Below are positions 30,693 to 39,497 of a DNA stretch of 64,000 nt, piece after piece. The stretch covers positions 124,001 through 188,000 of the forward strand of contig JBBTXG010000005.1 of NCBI GenBank assembly GCA_038062375.1, given 5' to 3'. The notes beneath the pieces are model-generated. The model saw nothing but the letters and a program-made list of their open reading frames with translations. It ran no database searches and was not told the origin of the DNA. This DNA comes from JBBTXG01 sp038062375. Its GTDB lineage: Bacteria; Patescibacteriota; Minisyncoccia; Minisyncoccales; UBA10102. The number at the start of each line of letters is the position of its first letter. The first letter of the stretch is position 1. The translations under genes were made by a program, and so were the position numbers.

Positions 30693-31937
30693 TTACAACC
30701 GAAATTCAACTACAATACGTTCTTGATCTTTCGGAACACGACGAGCCCAAAACGGCCAGAATGAAAGCTCGGCTTTCGCTAAGTATGGGTAGGCAGATAA
30801 AATGTTGATCGCTTGCGCCTTTGAATTCCCTCCGACGCGCTTTTGGATATTGCCAAGATCTACTTGGTGGTAACTTTTTGCAAACATATCCGCACGAAAT
30901 GAGAAGGCATCGGAATTCTGGCGGATATCTTTTTCAGGATATTCAATCTTGATGGTTCCTTCCTGCAGCCTTTCTCCCTCTCCAAGCTGTTCTCGGAGAA
31001 TACGTTCGGCAAGAACCTTTACATCTTCCTCATGAAAAAGTATTCCTTTTGCCCTTACCGTAGCACCATAGGCAAATTGATCGAGTTCCGCACCTGCTTT
31101 TACCAGAGAATTCTCCGCGACAATCTCTGAAAGAAGCGATGCTGCCAAAAGGATTTTGCCCAAGGGGATTTTTGTGGAGAGCTCCTCTTTTGTTTGCGCT
31201 TGGAGACTTTCGAGCAGCCTTGCGCGCGCATCATTCAAATCTTCTTCCTTGACGATCGCAACCTCCTTTTTCAGGCCGCCTTTCATGTCTTCAAGAGACT
31301 CTCCATAGATCTTGGTGTAAAGGGGAGACCCCACCAAACCAGGAAGGGAAAATTTCGATGGCGTACTATTGTACTCCTCTCCTGATTCTGCCGCGATAAC
31401 CTCCAAGGAAAGAACTCCCGGAATGAATTTTCCCTTTTCATAATGTCCCCCGGGAACAGTTACTCTTGTTTTGGAATGAAAAAGTTTGCCATCTTGGGAT
31501 ATAAAACGAGTGTTCGCCACAAGAGACTGGGGAGTTATCCCGTTGGTATTATACACCCGAATAACTCCCTGCGCTTTTGCTTCTTTCCATTTTCTTCCGG
31601 AGGCAGGAAATACTCTCGTCACTTCCTTCTCTACTTGGAGAATTTGGCCAGGAATGATTTTCTGCTCCCCATGAATTTTCTCTTGTCCCACCTGCACCTG
31701 GATTGTCGCTTGCACCTGGAGTTCTCGCTTCTGCGGCCAGACGGAAATCAGAGTTTTCGCAAACACAAAATGGAGTACCCCAAAGAAGAGTACGAGGAAT
31801 GCGCATACGCCAAAGACTCCTCTTGAAATAAGAAACAAAGAAGATTTGGATTGCTTGGTCAGAACGGAAGGCATCTGGACCAAGGGATTCTTCCGAGATC
31901 CTCCAGGAGGAATAATATCAACAACTTTTTTCTTCAT
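30693..31937 (-). CDS. Single-pass membrane protein with baseplate-J-like domain
   Basis: A 414-residue protein. A basic N-terminal tail (about 40 residues) precedes one membrane helix (GVFGVCAFLVLFFGVLHFVFA). The large outside domain has beta-rich sequence QVQATIQVQV...IPGQILQVEKEVTRVFPASGRK, then GVIRVYNTNGITPQSLVANTRFISQDGKLFHSKTRVTVPGG and AAESGEEYNSTPSKFSLPGLVGSPLYTKIYGES. These resemble baseplate J/gp47-like domains of CPR membrane proteins. It overlaps the start region of the upstream PilM-like gene by 4 nt, forming an operon. Function unknown, possibly an envelope-spanning apparatus. Confidence 0.6.
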   Translation of the reverse strand: MKKKVVDIIPPGGSRKNPLVQMPSVLTKQSKSSLFLISRGVFGVCAFLVLFFGVLHFVFAKTLISVWPQKRELQVQATIQVQVGQEKIHGEQKIIPGQILQVEKEVTRVFPASGRKWKEAKAQGVIRVYNTNGITPQSLVANTRFISQDGKLFHSKTRVTVPGGHYEKGKFIPGVLSLEVIAAESGEEYNSTPSKFSLPGLVGSPLYTKIYGESLEDMKGGLKKEVAIVKEEDLNDARARLLESLQAQTKEELSTKIPLGKILLAASLLSEIVAENSLVKAGAELDQFAYGATVRAKGILFHEEDVKVLAERILREQLGEGERLQEGTIKIEYPEKDIRQNSDAFSFRADMFAKSYHQVDLGNIQKRVGGNSKAQAINILSAYPYLAKAELSFWPFWARRVPKDQERIVVEFRL

Positions 31938-33049
31938 TCTGGAATGAGTAGAAATAGCAAGGTGTATTGGGGATTGGTTTTATGGGGTGTATCAATACTC
32001 CGTACATCTTTTGGATAGAGAAAAGAAACTTCCGGAACTCGAGAAAATGGCAAATTCTTCAAGTCGTCTCCTTCAAAAATTTCATGGATTTCCTTTAAGA
32101 AACTTCCTCTTCCAAACATAAAAATGCGGGGCGAAAAAACACCTTCAATATCACGGAGCTGCTTCTTCACTAGTGTAGCAAAGTTCTTCACGGCGGGCAA
32201 TAAAAGCGCTTTCAGCTTCGTTCGCAGCTCCTCGGAAATCATTCCTCGAAAGTATTTCTCTTGAAATTCTCGTGCGATGTTTTTTTTCATCCCAAGACTC
32301 TCGACAAAAATTTCTGTAAAATGATCCCCTCCCATCGGAATGCTGCTCGCGAAAGAAAGTCTTCCGTCTCGTATTGCAAAAATCTGACTCGTTTCGTCTT
32401 CGATATCAAGATACAGACCTCCTTTTTGCGTCTTTTGCGCAAAGTTTTCAACGGCTTGAGCCGGATGCAAAATTTTGAAGGTTCGTATTCGATATTTTTG
32501 AGTGAACCTCTGAAGAATCGTTCCGTACGAACGAAGAAGAAATATCCCCAAAAACATAAACTCAATGCGCGATCCTTTCAATCCTTCGAGAGAAGATACG
32601 ACGTACCCATCAACCTTTATTTCCTTGACGGAAAGATCTACTCTCACAAAGTCTTCTGGCAAAATCCCGGAATCTGCCGAAAGACTCGCGCGCATTTCTT
32701 GGAGAGCGCCTTTGAGCACGGTCTTCTCAATGAACTCTTTTTCTCTCCTTTGAATAGGAATTTTGGGGTTTGTTGGACGAAATACCTGCGTCACAAACTT
32801 CGCTTTCAGCATCGGGGAGGGAAAACTAAAAATGATCTTATGGGGCTGAAATTTCTGGATTTCCAGATACAGATATTCGAGCGTTCTCTCAAAGGAGAGT
32901 GTGGCCACTTCTCTCCTCTCCAAGGAGAGCATACGGAGTTTTTCGTCGCTTCCCTTCTCTCCGAGCGCAGAATCAAAAGATGCATTCGAAAGATCCAGTA
33001 CGAGGAATCGTTCTTTCTGCGATCTCGTGGAAAAAAAAGAAACCTTCAT
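31934..33049 (-). CDS. PilM/FtsA-like actin-fold protein
   Basis: A 371-residue protein from MKVSFFSTRSQKERFLVLDLSNASFD. VLDLSNAS (phosphate 1-like), a SHS2-like segment (FVRVDLSVKEIKVDGYVVSSLEGLKG), GGLYLDIEDETSQIFAIRDGRLSFASSIPMGGDHFT (phosphate 2-like) and RIFMFGRGSFLKEI (adenosine-like) suggest the PilM/FtsA family, though motifs are degenerate. PilM normally anchors pilus alignment complexes in the cytoplasm. It is paired with the membrane protein at 30693, which could act like a PilN/PilO partner. A TATAGT box lies just upstream of the ATG at 33049. Confidence 0.6.
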   Translation of the reverse strand: MKVSFFSTRSQKERFLVLDLSNASFDSALGEKGSDEKLRMLSLERREVATLSFERTLEYLYLEIQKFQPHKIIFSFPSPMLKAKFVTQVFRPTNPKIPIQRREKEFIEKTVLKGALQEMRASLSADSGILPEDFVRVDLSVKEIKVDGYVVSSLEGLKGSRIEFMFLGIFLLRSYGTILQRFTQKYRIRTFKILHPAQAVENFAQKTQKGGLYLDIEDETSQIFAIRDGRLSFASSIPMGGDHFTEIFVESLGMKKNIAREFQEKYFRGMISEELRTKLKALLLPAVKNFATLVKKQLRDIEGVFSPRIFMFGRGSFLKEIHEIFEGDDLKNLPFSRVPEVSFLYPKDVRSIDTPHKTNPQYTLLFLLIPE

Positions 33050-33078
33050 ATTTCGTATCATACTATAACGGAGGGGGT

Positions 33079-33501
33079 TCACAAAATCGAGCTATGCAGC
33101 ACATCTGGTTGATAGGGCTCCATGAACGAGATCGGGATCTTCTTTGCTTTTCTTTGCATCCACATTTGCAAATCTTCCCCGAGCATTTGCTGATCGTATC
33201 CCAAACAGATATGATCCGGATTCAATTCTTCGAGCACACGATAACTCGACTGCTCTTCATCGCCCAATACCGCGCCATCTGCCATGTGCTCTCGCAAAAC
33301 CAGTTGCAAACGCTCCCTTTCTGAATATCTCGGTTTTTTATTTTTCAACTGGAACGCCGCTTTGTCTCTCCCAACAATCACCATAAGTTCCTCCCCATGC
33401 GCTTTTGCCTGCGTAAATAGACTCCGATGTCCTTCGTGAATTCCATCAAAAATGCCAAATACCACTACTCTTTTTTTTCTTTGAGAAATTTGTGCTTCCA
33501 T
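33079..33501 (-). CDS. Nucleotidyltransferase-fold (cytidylyltransferase-like) protein
   Basis: A 140-residue protein starting MEAQISQRKKRVVVFGIFDGIHEGHRSLFTQAKAHG. The GxFDGIHxGH motif is the nucleotide-binding signature of this superfamily. A later motif RYSERERLQLVLREH corresponds to the second active-site helix region. It is closest in style to archaeal-type FAD synthase or glycerol-3-phosphate cytidylyltransferase; the substrate cannot be told apart from sequence alone. Confidence 0.8.
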   Translation of the reverse strand: MEAQISQRKKRVVVFGIFDGIHEGHRSLFTQAKAHGEELMVIVGRDKAAFQLKNKKPRYSERERLQLVLREHMADGAVLGDEEQSSYRVLEELNPDHICLGYDQQMLGEDLQMWMQRKAKKIPISFMEPYQPDVLHSSIL

Positions 33502-33549
33502 AAAAATAACTCTGTATCTTTTCAATTCTAGCAAAAACGAAAATAAATG

Positions 33550-33575
33550 AGGAGCAGAAATCGCTTTCTGCTCCT
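33550..33575 (-). terminator. Terminator of the RTX-protein gene
   Basis: AGGAGCAGAAA (33550-33560) pairs with TTTCTGCTCCT (33565-33575) with a 4-nt loop. On the minus strand it is followed by CATTTATTTTC. It begins 25 nt after the stop of the RTX-repeat gene. Confidence 0.8.
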
Positions 33576-33599
33576 GTTTGTCATGTTTTGCGAAATGAA

Positions 33600-35093
33600 T
33601 TAGACTTCGCAGTCTACTTCGATTTCCGCATCACAAGTATCGATCCCTCCTGTACCATCTGCGCTGTCAAAGCCAGCGTCGCCAGTCAGGCTGTCGTTGC
33701 CGTCGTGGCCCACCATTGTATCGTCTCCGGGGCCGCCGTTGATGGTGTCGTTACCACTGCTACCCCAGATGATGTCATTGCCAGAACCACCATTAAGGGT
33801 ATCAGCTTCGTGATCCCCGAAGAGTTGGTCGTTGCCGTCGCCTCCAAGGACTACATCGCGACCCGTATTACCGCTAAGGTCAGGATCGTTGCCTGGGCCG
33901 CCATCAATGTAGTCGTTGCCGCCAAGGCCGCCGTTGATGGTGTCTTCGCCACCTTGGCCAAAGAGGCCGCCATCTTTGCAGCCTCCCAGGACACCGTCGG
34001 TGGGACGGTCGTCGCCACCACCACCGTCTATGTTGTCGTTGCCGTCGCCACCCTCCACGCGGTCGCAGTCGGGTCCGCCATACAAGAAGTCATGGCCTGG
34101 GCCGCCAAATATGTGATCCTTGCCGCCCTCACCCTGGCAGTCGGCATCGTCTCCGCCCTCGCAAAAGACAGTGTCATTGCCGTCGCCAGCCCAAACGGTG
34201 TCACTCCCGCCTCTCGCGCAGATGATGTCGTCCCCGCCCTTGCCATAGATTTCATCAGGTCCATCGCTTCCGAGGATAATATCGTTACCTCCGGTTCCAA
34301 CGATCATCCCGGATCCTGTGATGGTAGGCTTCGCACAGGGATCTCCGCCTCTCGCTAAGATATACGGCCGGTCTGCGGGAGTTCCTGAAGTTTCCTTGAC
34401 CAGCACCTCAAATGAACCGGGGAATGTATCGAACCACTCGTGCATCGAACAGCCCCAGCCCGAAAGAGATGCGTTGGTCGACCCTGCCATGGCAAGGTGG
34501 GCCGGGTTCACGATGACTGCCGAGTCGGGGCAGCCGTTTTGCCCTTGTACCTTGAAACTACCAAGCTGGTCCAAAACCGGCACGGCAGTGCTTGCCCCCA
34601 CATTGAAATAGTAACAGCTGAGGGTCACGTACAGCCCTGTTCCCGAGCCGCTTGCAGCAAAGTTGATCCCGTCCTTTGTGAGTTGGGTACCACCCTGGAA
34701 TTGGTGGAATTGGGGATCAGTTCCAATGATCACGACATTGCCCCTGACCATCGGGCCCCAGACAGCCCTGTTCGCTTCTGCCGCGGCGAGCGGGCCTGGA
34801 CCCACGACACAGTTTGGATCTCCCAGGACGATCGCCTTGTAGCTCGCGAAATCAGCGGCGGTCATATCCGCCCATTGAGCAGGGGTTCTCACATCAGACG
34901 TCAGTCCGAGGGCCGTCGCCTGGGTAGACTCAAAACCGCCACCCATGGTAGTGCTCAAGATGAGCACGTCCCCTCCAACGCCTGGATGAGAGGCCTCGGC
35001 TACTTGGCTTTGAGCGATCACTACGCCCAAAAACGCTACGAGCAGACAGGCAACAAGGATCCAACCCTGGAGTTTTTTATGGATGAGACTCAT
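33600..35093 (-). CDS. Secreted RTX (calcium-binding nonapeptide) repeat protein
   Basis: A 497-residue protein. A signal peptide (hydrophobic residues 11-28, cleavage near AEAS) precedes a domain of about 210 residues (GGDVLILSTTMGGGFESTQATALGLTSDVRTPAQW...) with several cysteines. At least twelve RTX-like repeats follow (GTGGNDIILGSDGPDEIYGKGGDDIIC...GGPGDDTMVGHDGNDSLTG) from about residue 265 to the end. RTX repeats fold into a calcium-binding beta-roll outside the cell. Shine-Dalgarno AAAAGGAGAAG is strong and the gene is GC-rich with repetitive GGN codons, unlike the neighbours. Classical T1SS genes are not in the window; the signal peptide indicates Sec export. Confidence 0.85.
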   Translation of the reverse strand: MSLIHKKLQGWILVACLLVAFLGVVIAQSQVAEASHPGVGGDVLILSTTMGGGFESTQATALGLTSDVRTPAQWADMTAADFASYKAIVLGDPNCVVGPGPLAAAEANRAVWGPMVRGNVVIIGTDPQFHQFQGGTQLTKDGINFAASGSGTGLYVTLSCYYFNVGASTAVPVLDQLGSFKVQGQNGCPDSAVIVNPAHLAMAGSTNASLSGWGCSMHEWFDTFPGSFEVLVKETSGTPADRPYILARGGDPCAKPTITGSGMIVGTGGNDIILGSDGPDEIYGKGGDDIICARGGSDTVWAGDGNDTVFCEGGDDADCQGEGGKDHIFGGPGHDFLYGGPDCDRVEGGDGNDNIDGGGGDDRPTDGVLGGCKDGGLFGQGGEDTINGGLGGNDYIDGGPGNDPDLSGNTGRDVVLGGDGNDQLFGDHEADTLNGGSGNDIIWGSSGNDTINGGPGDDTMVGHDGNDSLTGDAGFDSADGTGGIDTCDAEIEVDCEV

Positions 35094-35281
35094 TCTCTTC
35101 TCCTTTTATTTTTTGATGTCTCTCCAGATATTGCCTTTCATGCAACAGAAACTCACGGAGCTCTCGGCATATTCATGCAATCCTCCTTGCTCGCAAGGCA
35201 CATAAAAGAGAGGTTTCCCCTCCCCTATATGTGGCTTGAGTAAATTACTCTTTCATATTAGATGCGAAAGAGCTACCATTT

Positions 35282-35310
35282 ATTATTTTCCTTCCAGAAC
35301 AATGTGTCAA
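35282..35310 (-). promoter_or_regulatory. Probable promoter of the RTX-protein gene
   Basis: TTGACA (35310-35305), 17-nt spacer, AATAAT (35287-35282) on the minus strand, giving a leader of about 180 nt that contains a hairpin (CTCTTTC...GAAAGAG, near 35245-35270). Confidence 0.6.
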
Positions 35311-35334
35311 TTGTGAATAACTTGGCAATGTAAT

Positions 35335-37197
35335 TTATTGAACAACTGCTCGGAGGCGGCGGACTCCTGCTCCCACTGCTTCTTCTTTGAGAATTTTGAA
35401 TTTGCCGAGTTCCCCTGTATGGGTTACGTGGGGACCGCCGCAAAGTTCTTTCGAAAATACTTCTCCTGTTTGAGGATCGTACGCGCGGTACACCTTTACC
35501 ATGGGAGGATATTTTTCTTTTTCAAAATAGAGGGCGCCAGTGTGTATTGCCTCTTCATACGGCATCTCTTTATATTCCATCGGCACATCTCTTCGGATTA
35601 CTTCGTTCACCCAATCTACCACCTGTTGTAATTCTTCTGGAGTAAGTTTTCGATCGAACGTGAAATCAAAACGCATACGCTCTGCCGTAATATCAGACCC
35701 TGCTTGATGCAGTCTCTCGCCAAGCACCTTGCGCAACGCCGCCTGCGTCAAGTGAGTAGCCGTATGGAGCCTCGTGACGATTTTTAGTTCCTCTTCATCT
35801 ACAGCTTTCAGTTCTCCTGTATCGAGCAACAAACCATGCCCCCCAAACTTTCGTTCTTGTCCTGCGCGAGAAATCTCACGATGCCTTTCAAACTCTTCAG
35901 CAACTTTTGCTCGAAATTCATTCTCATCAAATTGATATAACCTTTCTTCCAACAATTCTTTAATCACCTCCACTGGGAATCCACAGCTTTGATATAAATC
36001 GAAAGCGTCCTTTCCAACCCTTTGACCTACAATAAATGACTGAAGTGGTCGTCCTGGAATTACACGCTGGGTCTTGGCACCTGGATATCTCTTATCAAAC
36101 TCTTTGAGCCCTTTTTCTAAGGTTAAAGCAAACTTATTCGCTTCTCTTTCGAATTCTCGCAATATCACTTGTTGATTATCTTTGAGTTCACTGTAAAAAT
36201 CTTCATAGAATTTGATTACATTGTTTATAGCCTCAATCACAGACTTTTGCGGAATGAATAACTTCTTTGAATGGACCAAGAGGCGTCTTATGACTCGCCT
36301 CAACACATATCCCGCTTCTTTATTGGATGGCCGAACTCCATCTGCAAGCAAAAATATGCTGCCTCTTAGGTGATCAAACAATATGCGATTACTTCTACTT
36401 CTTATATCCGCTCCCCCAGGAGTTGATAAGAGACGTCCGAAGGGTACCGTAAATAAATCGGCATCAAAAATAGTTGGTACACCTTGGCTTACCATCGCGA
36501 GCCGCTCCAAGCCCATGCCCGTATCTACCCCTTGAATTTTAAGGGGCGTGAGTTTCGCATCTTTATCGCAATAGAATTGGTTAAATACGATATTCCAAAC
36601 TTCAATACCTTCGATGTAAATCTCTGTGGTGGGGCCACAGGGACCTTCTTTTCCGGTTGGCCCCCAAAAGTTATCGATGCCCTCGCGACGAATTTTTGAT
36701 TCGGGCATGCCGATTTCCTTCCAAAGTCCGTATGACTCCTCATCGAAGGGCACGCCATGTTTTCGCCAATCCCCTTCTGGCACTTTTGCAGGATCGAATA
36801 CCGTGACGTAGTCAATTTCCAATCCCAGCACATTTTTCAGAAAGTCATAAGCGTAAGCAATCGCCTCCCTTTTGAAATATCCCCCAAAACTAAAATTTCC
36901 CATCATTTCAAAGAAGGTTAAATGTCGTTCATCTCCTACCTCATCAATATCAGAAGTACGAAAACATTTTTGAATGGAGGCTGTATTATAGCTCCCCAGC
37001 GATTTTCCACTCAACGTAGGATGGGACGAAACCATGGGATCTGCCTGCCCTGTGTAATAGGGTTTGAACTGCTGCATTCCCGCAGTGGTCAAAAGCACTG
37101 ACGGATCATCAGGAATAAGAGAAGATGAGGGAACAATCGTATGCCCTCTTTCGCGAAAAAAGTCAAAAAATTTCTCTCGCAATTGTTTTGAACTCAT
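35335..37197 (-). CDS. alaS: Alanyl-tRNA synthetase without C-Ala domain
   Basis: A 620-residue protein. The class II core (REKFFDFFRERGHTIVPSSSLIPDDPSVLLTTAGMQQFKPY, motif 2 CFRTSDIDEVGDERHLTFFEMMGNFSFGGYFK, motif 3 GVDTGMGLERLAMV) is complete. An editing domain with zinc ligands HTATH near residue 488 and CGGPHVTHTG near residue 590 follows. The usual C-terminal dimerisation/C-Ala domain (to about 875 residues) is missing, a common reduction in CPR AlaRS. Confidence 0.95.
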   Translation of the reverse strand: MSSKQLREKFFDFFRERGHTIVPSSSLIPDDPSVLLTTAGMQQFKPYYTGQADPMVSSHPTLSGKSLGSYNTASIQKCFRTSDIDEVGDERHLTFFEMMGNFSFGGYFKREAIAYAYDFLKNVLGLEIDYVTVFDPAKVPEGDWRKHGVPFDEESYGLWKEIGMPESKIRREGIDNFWGPTGKEGPCGPTTEIYIEGIEVWNIVFNQFYCDKDAKLTPLKIQGVDTGMGLERLAMVSQGVPTIFDADLFTVPFGRLLSTPGGADIRSRSNRILFDHLRGSIFLLADGVRPSNKEAGYVLRRVIRRLLVHSKKLFIPQKSVIEAINNVIKFYEDFYSELKDNQQVILREFEREANKFALTLEKGLKEFDKRYPGAKTQRVIPGRPLQSFIVGQRVGKDAFDLYQSCGFPVEVIKELLEERLYQFDENEFRAKVAEEFERHREISRAGQERKFGGHGLLLDTGELKAVDEEELKIVTRLHTATHLTQAALRKVLGERLHQAGSDITAERMRFDFTFDRKLTPEELQQVVDWVNEVIRRDVPMEYKEMPYEEAIHTGALYFEKEKYPPMVKVYRAYDPQTGEVFSKELCGGPHVTHTGELGKFKILKEEAVGAGVRRLRAVVQ

Positions 37198-37217
37198 ACC
37201 TGCATACGTAAGGTTAT

Positions 37218-37307
37218 TTATTCTACCACATAGATTCGATTCCAGTCACCTTCGTCCAGGATTAGGTCACCACCACATTTGCTACAACTTCTGAGCAAAA
37301 AAGCCAT
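37218..37307 (-). CDS. 29-residue zinc-ribbon-like mini-protein
   Basis: A short frame with product MAFLLRSCSKCGGDLILDEG then DWNRIYVVE and TAA. One CxxC knuckle (CSKCGGDL) resembles the first half of a zinc ribbon; the second CxxC is absent. The ATG is preceded by AAGGAGGGAGG, an unusually strong ribosome site for this genome. It lies just upstream of alaS on the same strand, overlapping its promoter region. Perhaps a truncated copy of a longer zinc-ribbon protein. Confidence 0.55.
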   Translation of the reverse strand: MAFLLRSCSKCGGDLILDEGDWNRIYVVE

Positions 37308-37352
37308 ATATTCCTCCCTCCTTATAAAACAAAGATATAGAAAAGAAAAGTG

Positions 37353-38414
37353 CTACTCTATCACTCCTGCTCCAAGAAGCTGATCGCCCCGATAGATCAC
37401 GGCGATCTGCCCGGGAGTGATAGCCCGCTGTGGTGCTTCAAATATTATACATACTTTGTCCCCAGAGTCAATATGAAGAGTTGAGCGTGCAAAGGGCTGA
37501 CGATATCGGATCCTCGCCGCAACATTCCCAAAAGATCTCTCGCTTGGAGAAACAAACCAATTGATGTCTCGCACTTTTACTTCTTTTTTATACAAATCTT
37601 TCTCATCCTTGCTCACCACCAAGAGATTTTGTTCCATGTCCTTGCCTATCACATAATAAGGTCCTCCGGACAAGCGAATCCCCTTTCGCTGGCCAATGGT
37701 GTAATAAAATACTCCTTCGTGTTTACCTAATGTATTGCCGCTTATATCTACAATATCTCCTGTCTGCGAGGGGATGTATCGCATGAGAAATTTCCTGAAA
37801 TCGACTTTCCCAACAAAACAAATCCCTTGGCTGCTCTTGCGCTCGGCATTTGGCAAACCGAACTTCCGAGCCATCGTCCTTACTTCTTCTTTGGTATGAT
37901 CCCCGACGGGAAACAATACCCGAGAAAGAACTTCCGGCTTCACAAATGAGAGAAAATAAGATTGGTCCTTGTTCTTATCCTTACCTGCTAAGATACTCAT
38001 TCTGCCATCTGTATGCTCAACTCTTGCATAGTGCCCGGTTGCAACAAAATCTGCGCCAAGGATCATTGCCTTCTCAAAAAACAACCCGAACTTAATCTCT
38101 TTGTTGCATGCAACATCAGGATTCGGAGTAATCCCCTTTTGATACCCTTCGAGCAAGTATTCTACCACTCTTTCTCGATATTCTTTGATAAAATTCCAAG
38201 TGTAAAATGGAATTCCCAAGTGCGCTGCCGCTAATCTTGCCGATCTCTCGTCATCTACTGAAGTGCATCCTCTATACAAAGGGTCATCTGCGTTCCAACA
38301 CTTCATGTATATTCCGACCATGTCAAATCCGCCCTTCTTCAAAAGCGCTGCCGCAACGCTACTATCCACTCCTCCTGACATTGCTACGAATACTTTTGCT
38401 TTTTTCTTGGTCAT
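37353..38414 (-). CDS. mnmA: tRNA-specific 2-thiouridylase
   Basis: A 353-residue protein from MTKKKAKVFVAMSGGVDSSVAAALL. The PP-loop SGGVDSS is at residues 13-19. The first catalytic Cys is in GITPNPDVACNKEIKFG near residue 98 and the second in SSQGICFVGKVDFRKFL near residue 192. GDIVDISGNTLGKHEGVFYYTIGQRKGI is the conserved C-terminal module. It thiolates U34 of Lys, Glu and Gln tRNAs. The upstream in-frame extension lies in a terminator hairpin and is rejected. Confidence 0.96.
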   Translation of the reverse strand: MTKKKAKVFVAMSGGVDSSVAAALLKKGGFDMVGIYMKCWNADDPLYRGCTSVDDERSARLAAAHLGIPFYTWNFIKEYRERVVEYLLEGYQKGITPNPDVACNKEIKFGLFFEKAMILGADFVATGHYARVEHTDGRMSILAGKDKNKDQSYFLSFVKPEVLSRVLFPVGDHTKEEVRTMARKFGLPNAERKSSQGICFVGKVDFRKFLMRYIPSQTGDIVDISGNTLGKHEGVFYYTIGQRKGIRLSGGPYYVIGKDMEQNLLVVSKDEKDLYKKEVKVRDINWFVSPSERSFGNVAARIRYRQPFARSTLHIDSGDKVCIIFEAPQRAITPGQIAVIYRGDQLLGAGVIE

Positions 38415-38441
38415 CCCACTTATAGAAAACAATGTTTCCAT

Positions 38442-38468
38442 AAAAAAATCAAGCCCATGTGGGCTTGA
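38442..38468 (-). terminator. Terminator between NlpC/P60 gene and mnmA
   Basis: TCAAGCCCA (38449-38457) and TGGGCTTGA (38460-38468) form a 9-bp stem with a 2-nt loop. On the minus strand it is followed by seven T. It ends the transcript of the NlpC/P60 gene, just before the mnmA start region. Confidence 0.85.
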
Positions 38469-38515
38469 ATATCGAAGCGAAGTACCAGACAAATCTGATT
38501 TCGCGCTACGGTTAT

Positions 38516-38935
38516 CTACCCTTCTATCACCCTATATATTCCCCGAAATCTAGCTTTATCATACCCTAAAAATTCTTGGTAGCCCTCCCGTACCACCGTC
38601 CCCTTCCTCGACGAAGCATGAATCACCATGCCCCCTCCCGCGAAAATCCCATTATGTCCTACTCCATTCTTTGCTCTCTGCTCATCGCGGTATGCGCCCC
38701 AGCGGCAATCACCAATAAATAGGAGATCGCCTGGCCTCCATAAGTCAGGGGCAACAGGATCCCCATAATACAATTGTCCTATAAGACTTCTCGGGAGAAA
38801 GATACCGCATTGTGCAAATATCCACTCAATCAATGTGTAACAATTCACCATAGAAGGCGGGCGAGAGTTTTCCTCCCAGAAATTGTACCGGGAAACTCCC
38901 ACGCACCCTTGAGCGACCTCAACTGGACTTCTCAA
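38516..38935 (-). CDS. NlpC/P60-family cysteine peptidase
   Basis: A 139-residue protein. The catalytic Cys lies in SMVNCYTLIEWIFAQCG near residue 32. LWRPGDLLFIGD precedes the catalytic His in KNGVGHNGIFAGGGMVIHAS near residue 94. These are the order and spacing of NlpC/P60 domains, which cut peptidoglycan stem peptides or related amides. No signal peptide is evident. The start is a TTG at 38935 with AAAGGAGGGAG in front; no ATG is near. The strong Shine-Dalgarno places it with the putatively acquired genes. Confidence 0.8.
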   Translation of the reverse strand: MRSPVEVAQGCVGVSRYNFWEENSRPPSMVNCYTLIEWIFAQCGIFLPRSLIGQLYYGDPVAPDLWRPGDLLFIGDCRWGAYRDEQRAKNGVGHNGIFAGGGMVIHASSRKGTVVREGYQEFLGYDKARFRGIYRVIEG

Positions 38936-38973
38936 CGCTCCCTCCTTTCCGGATTGAAAGTGCTATGAAAGAA

Positions 38974-39492
38974 CTAAGAGAATCGATCCGCAACCGTAGA
39001 GGCGGCAAAAGACTCCGGTTTTATTTTTGGCTCAAAGCCGTTCCCTCGGATGAGACCAGTTACTTCTCGAATCATATCTTTGGTTGCTCCGTTTTCGCCA
39101 ATGTCTGCATGGATGTATTGGAATTGATAGTTTACTTGAAGCACTCTTTCTTGGAGTTTTGTTGCAAAGTTATCTCGCAACCATAAAGCGAGTTGACAGG
39201 AAAGCAACACTTCCTCTAAAATCCTGTCGTGAAGATTATAAAACTTTCTTGGGGCAGGATAGTGAATACGCTTTAAGAAAAATCTCCCTCCCTCTCCTTT
39301 TCTCAAAACTACAATCACCGTAGGAAAGGTTGGGTCTTCGCTCGCAGAAGAGTCGCATCCCACGACAATTTCATATGATTTGGTGGGCTTTTCTCCCATA
39401 TAGCAGATTATCTCCTCGATTACTTCTTCCAAAAAGAGATTGCCCTTCGTCGGGTTATAGAATTTTCCATCATTAAAAAAATCCATGTTCAT
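38974..39492 (-). CDS. YkuK-like (DUF458) RNase-H-fold protein
   Basis: A 172-residue protein. FYNPTKGNLFLEEVIEEIICYMGEKPTKSYEIVVGCDSSASEDPTFPTVIVVLRKGEGGRFFLKRI matches the start of the DUF458/YkuK family, with the acidic residue of VGCDSS equivalent to the RNase H first Asp. QYIHADIGENGATKDMIREVTGLIRGNGFEPKIKPESFAASTVADRFS is the conserved C-terminal part. Function is unknown in the family; nuclease activity is possible. Confidence 0.85.
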   Translation of the reverse strand: MNMDFFNDGKFYNPTKGNLFLEEVIEEIICYMGEKPTKSYEIVVGCDSSASEDPTFPTVIVVLRKGEGGRFFLKRIHYPAPRKFYNLHDRILEEVLLSCQLALWLRDNFATKLQERVLQVNYQFQYIHADIGENGATKDMIREVTGLIRGNGFEPKIKPESFAASTVADRFS

Positions 39493-39497
39493 TTACT

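Noticed and set aside
33588..34358. Long plus-strand ORF of 256 codons
   Set aside because: Antisense shadow of the RTX-repeat region; its Val/Ala-rich low-complexity product reflects the GGN-rich repeats.
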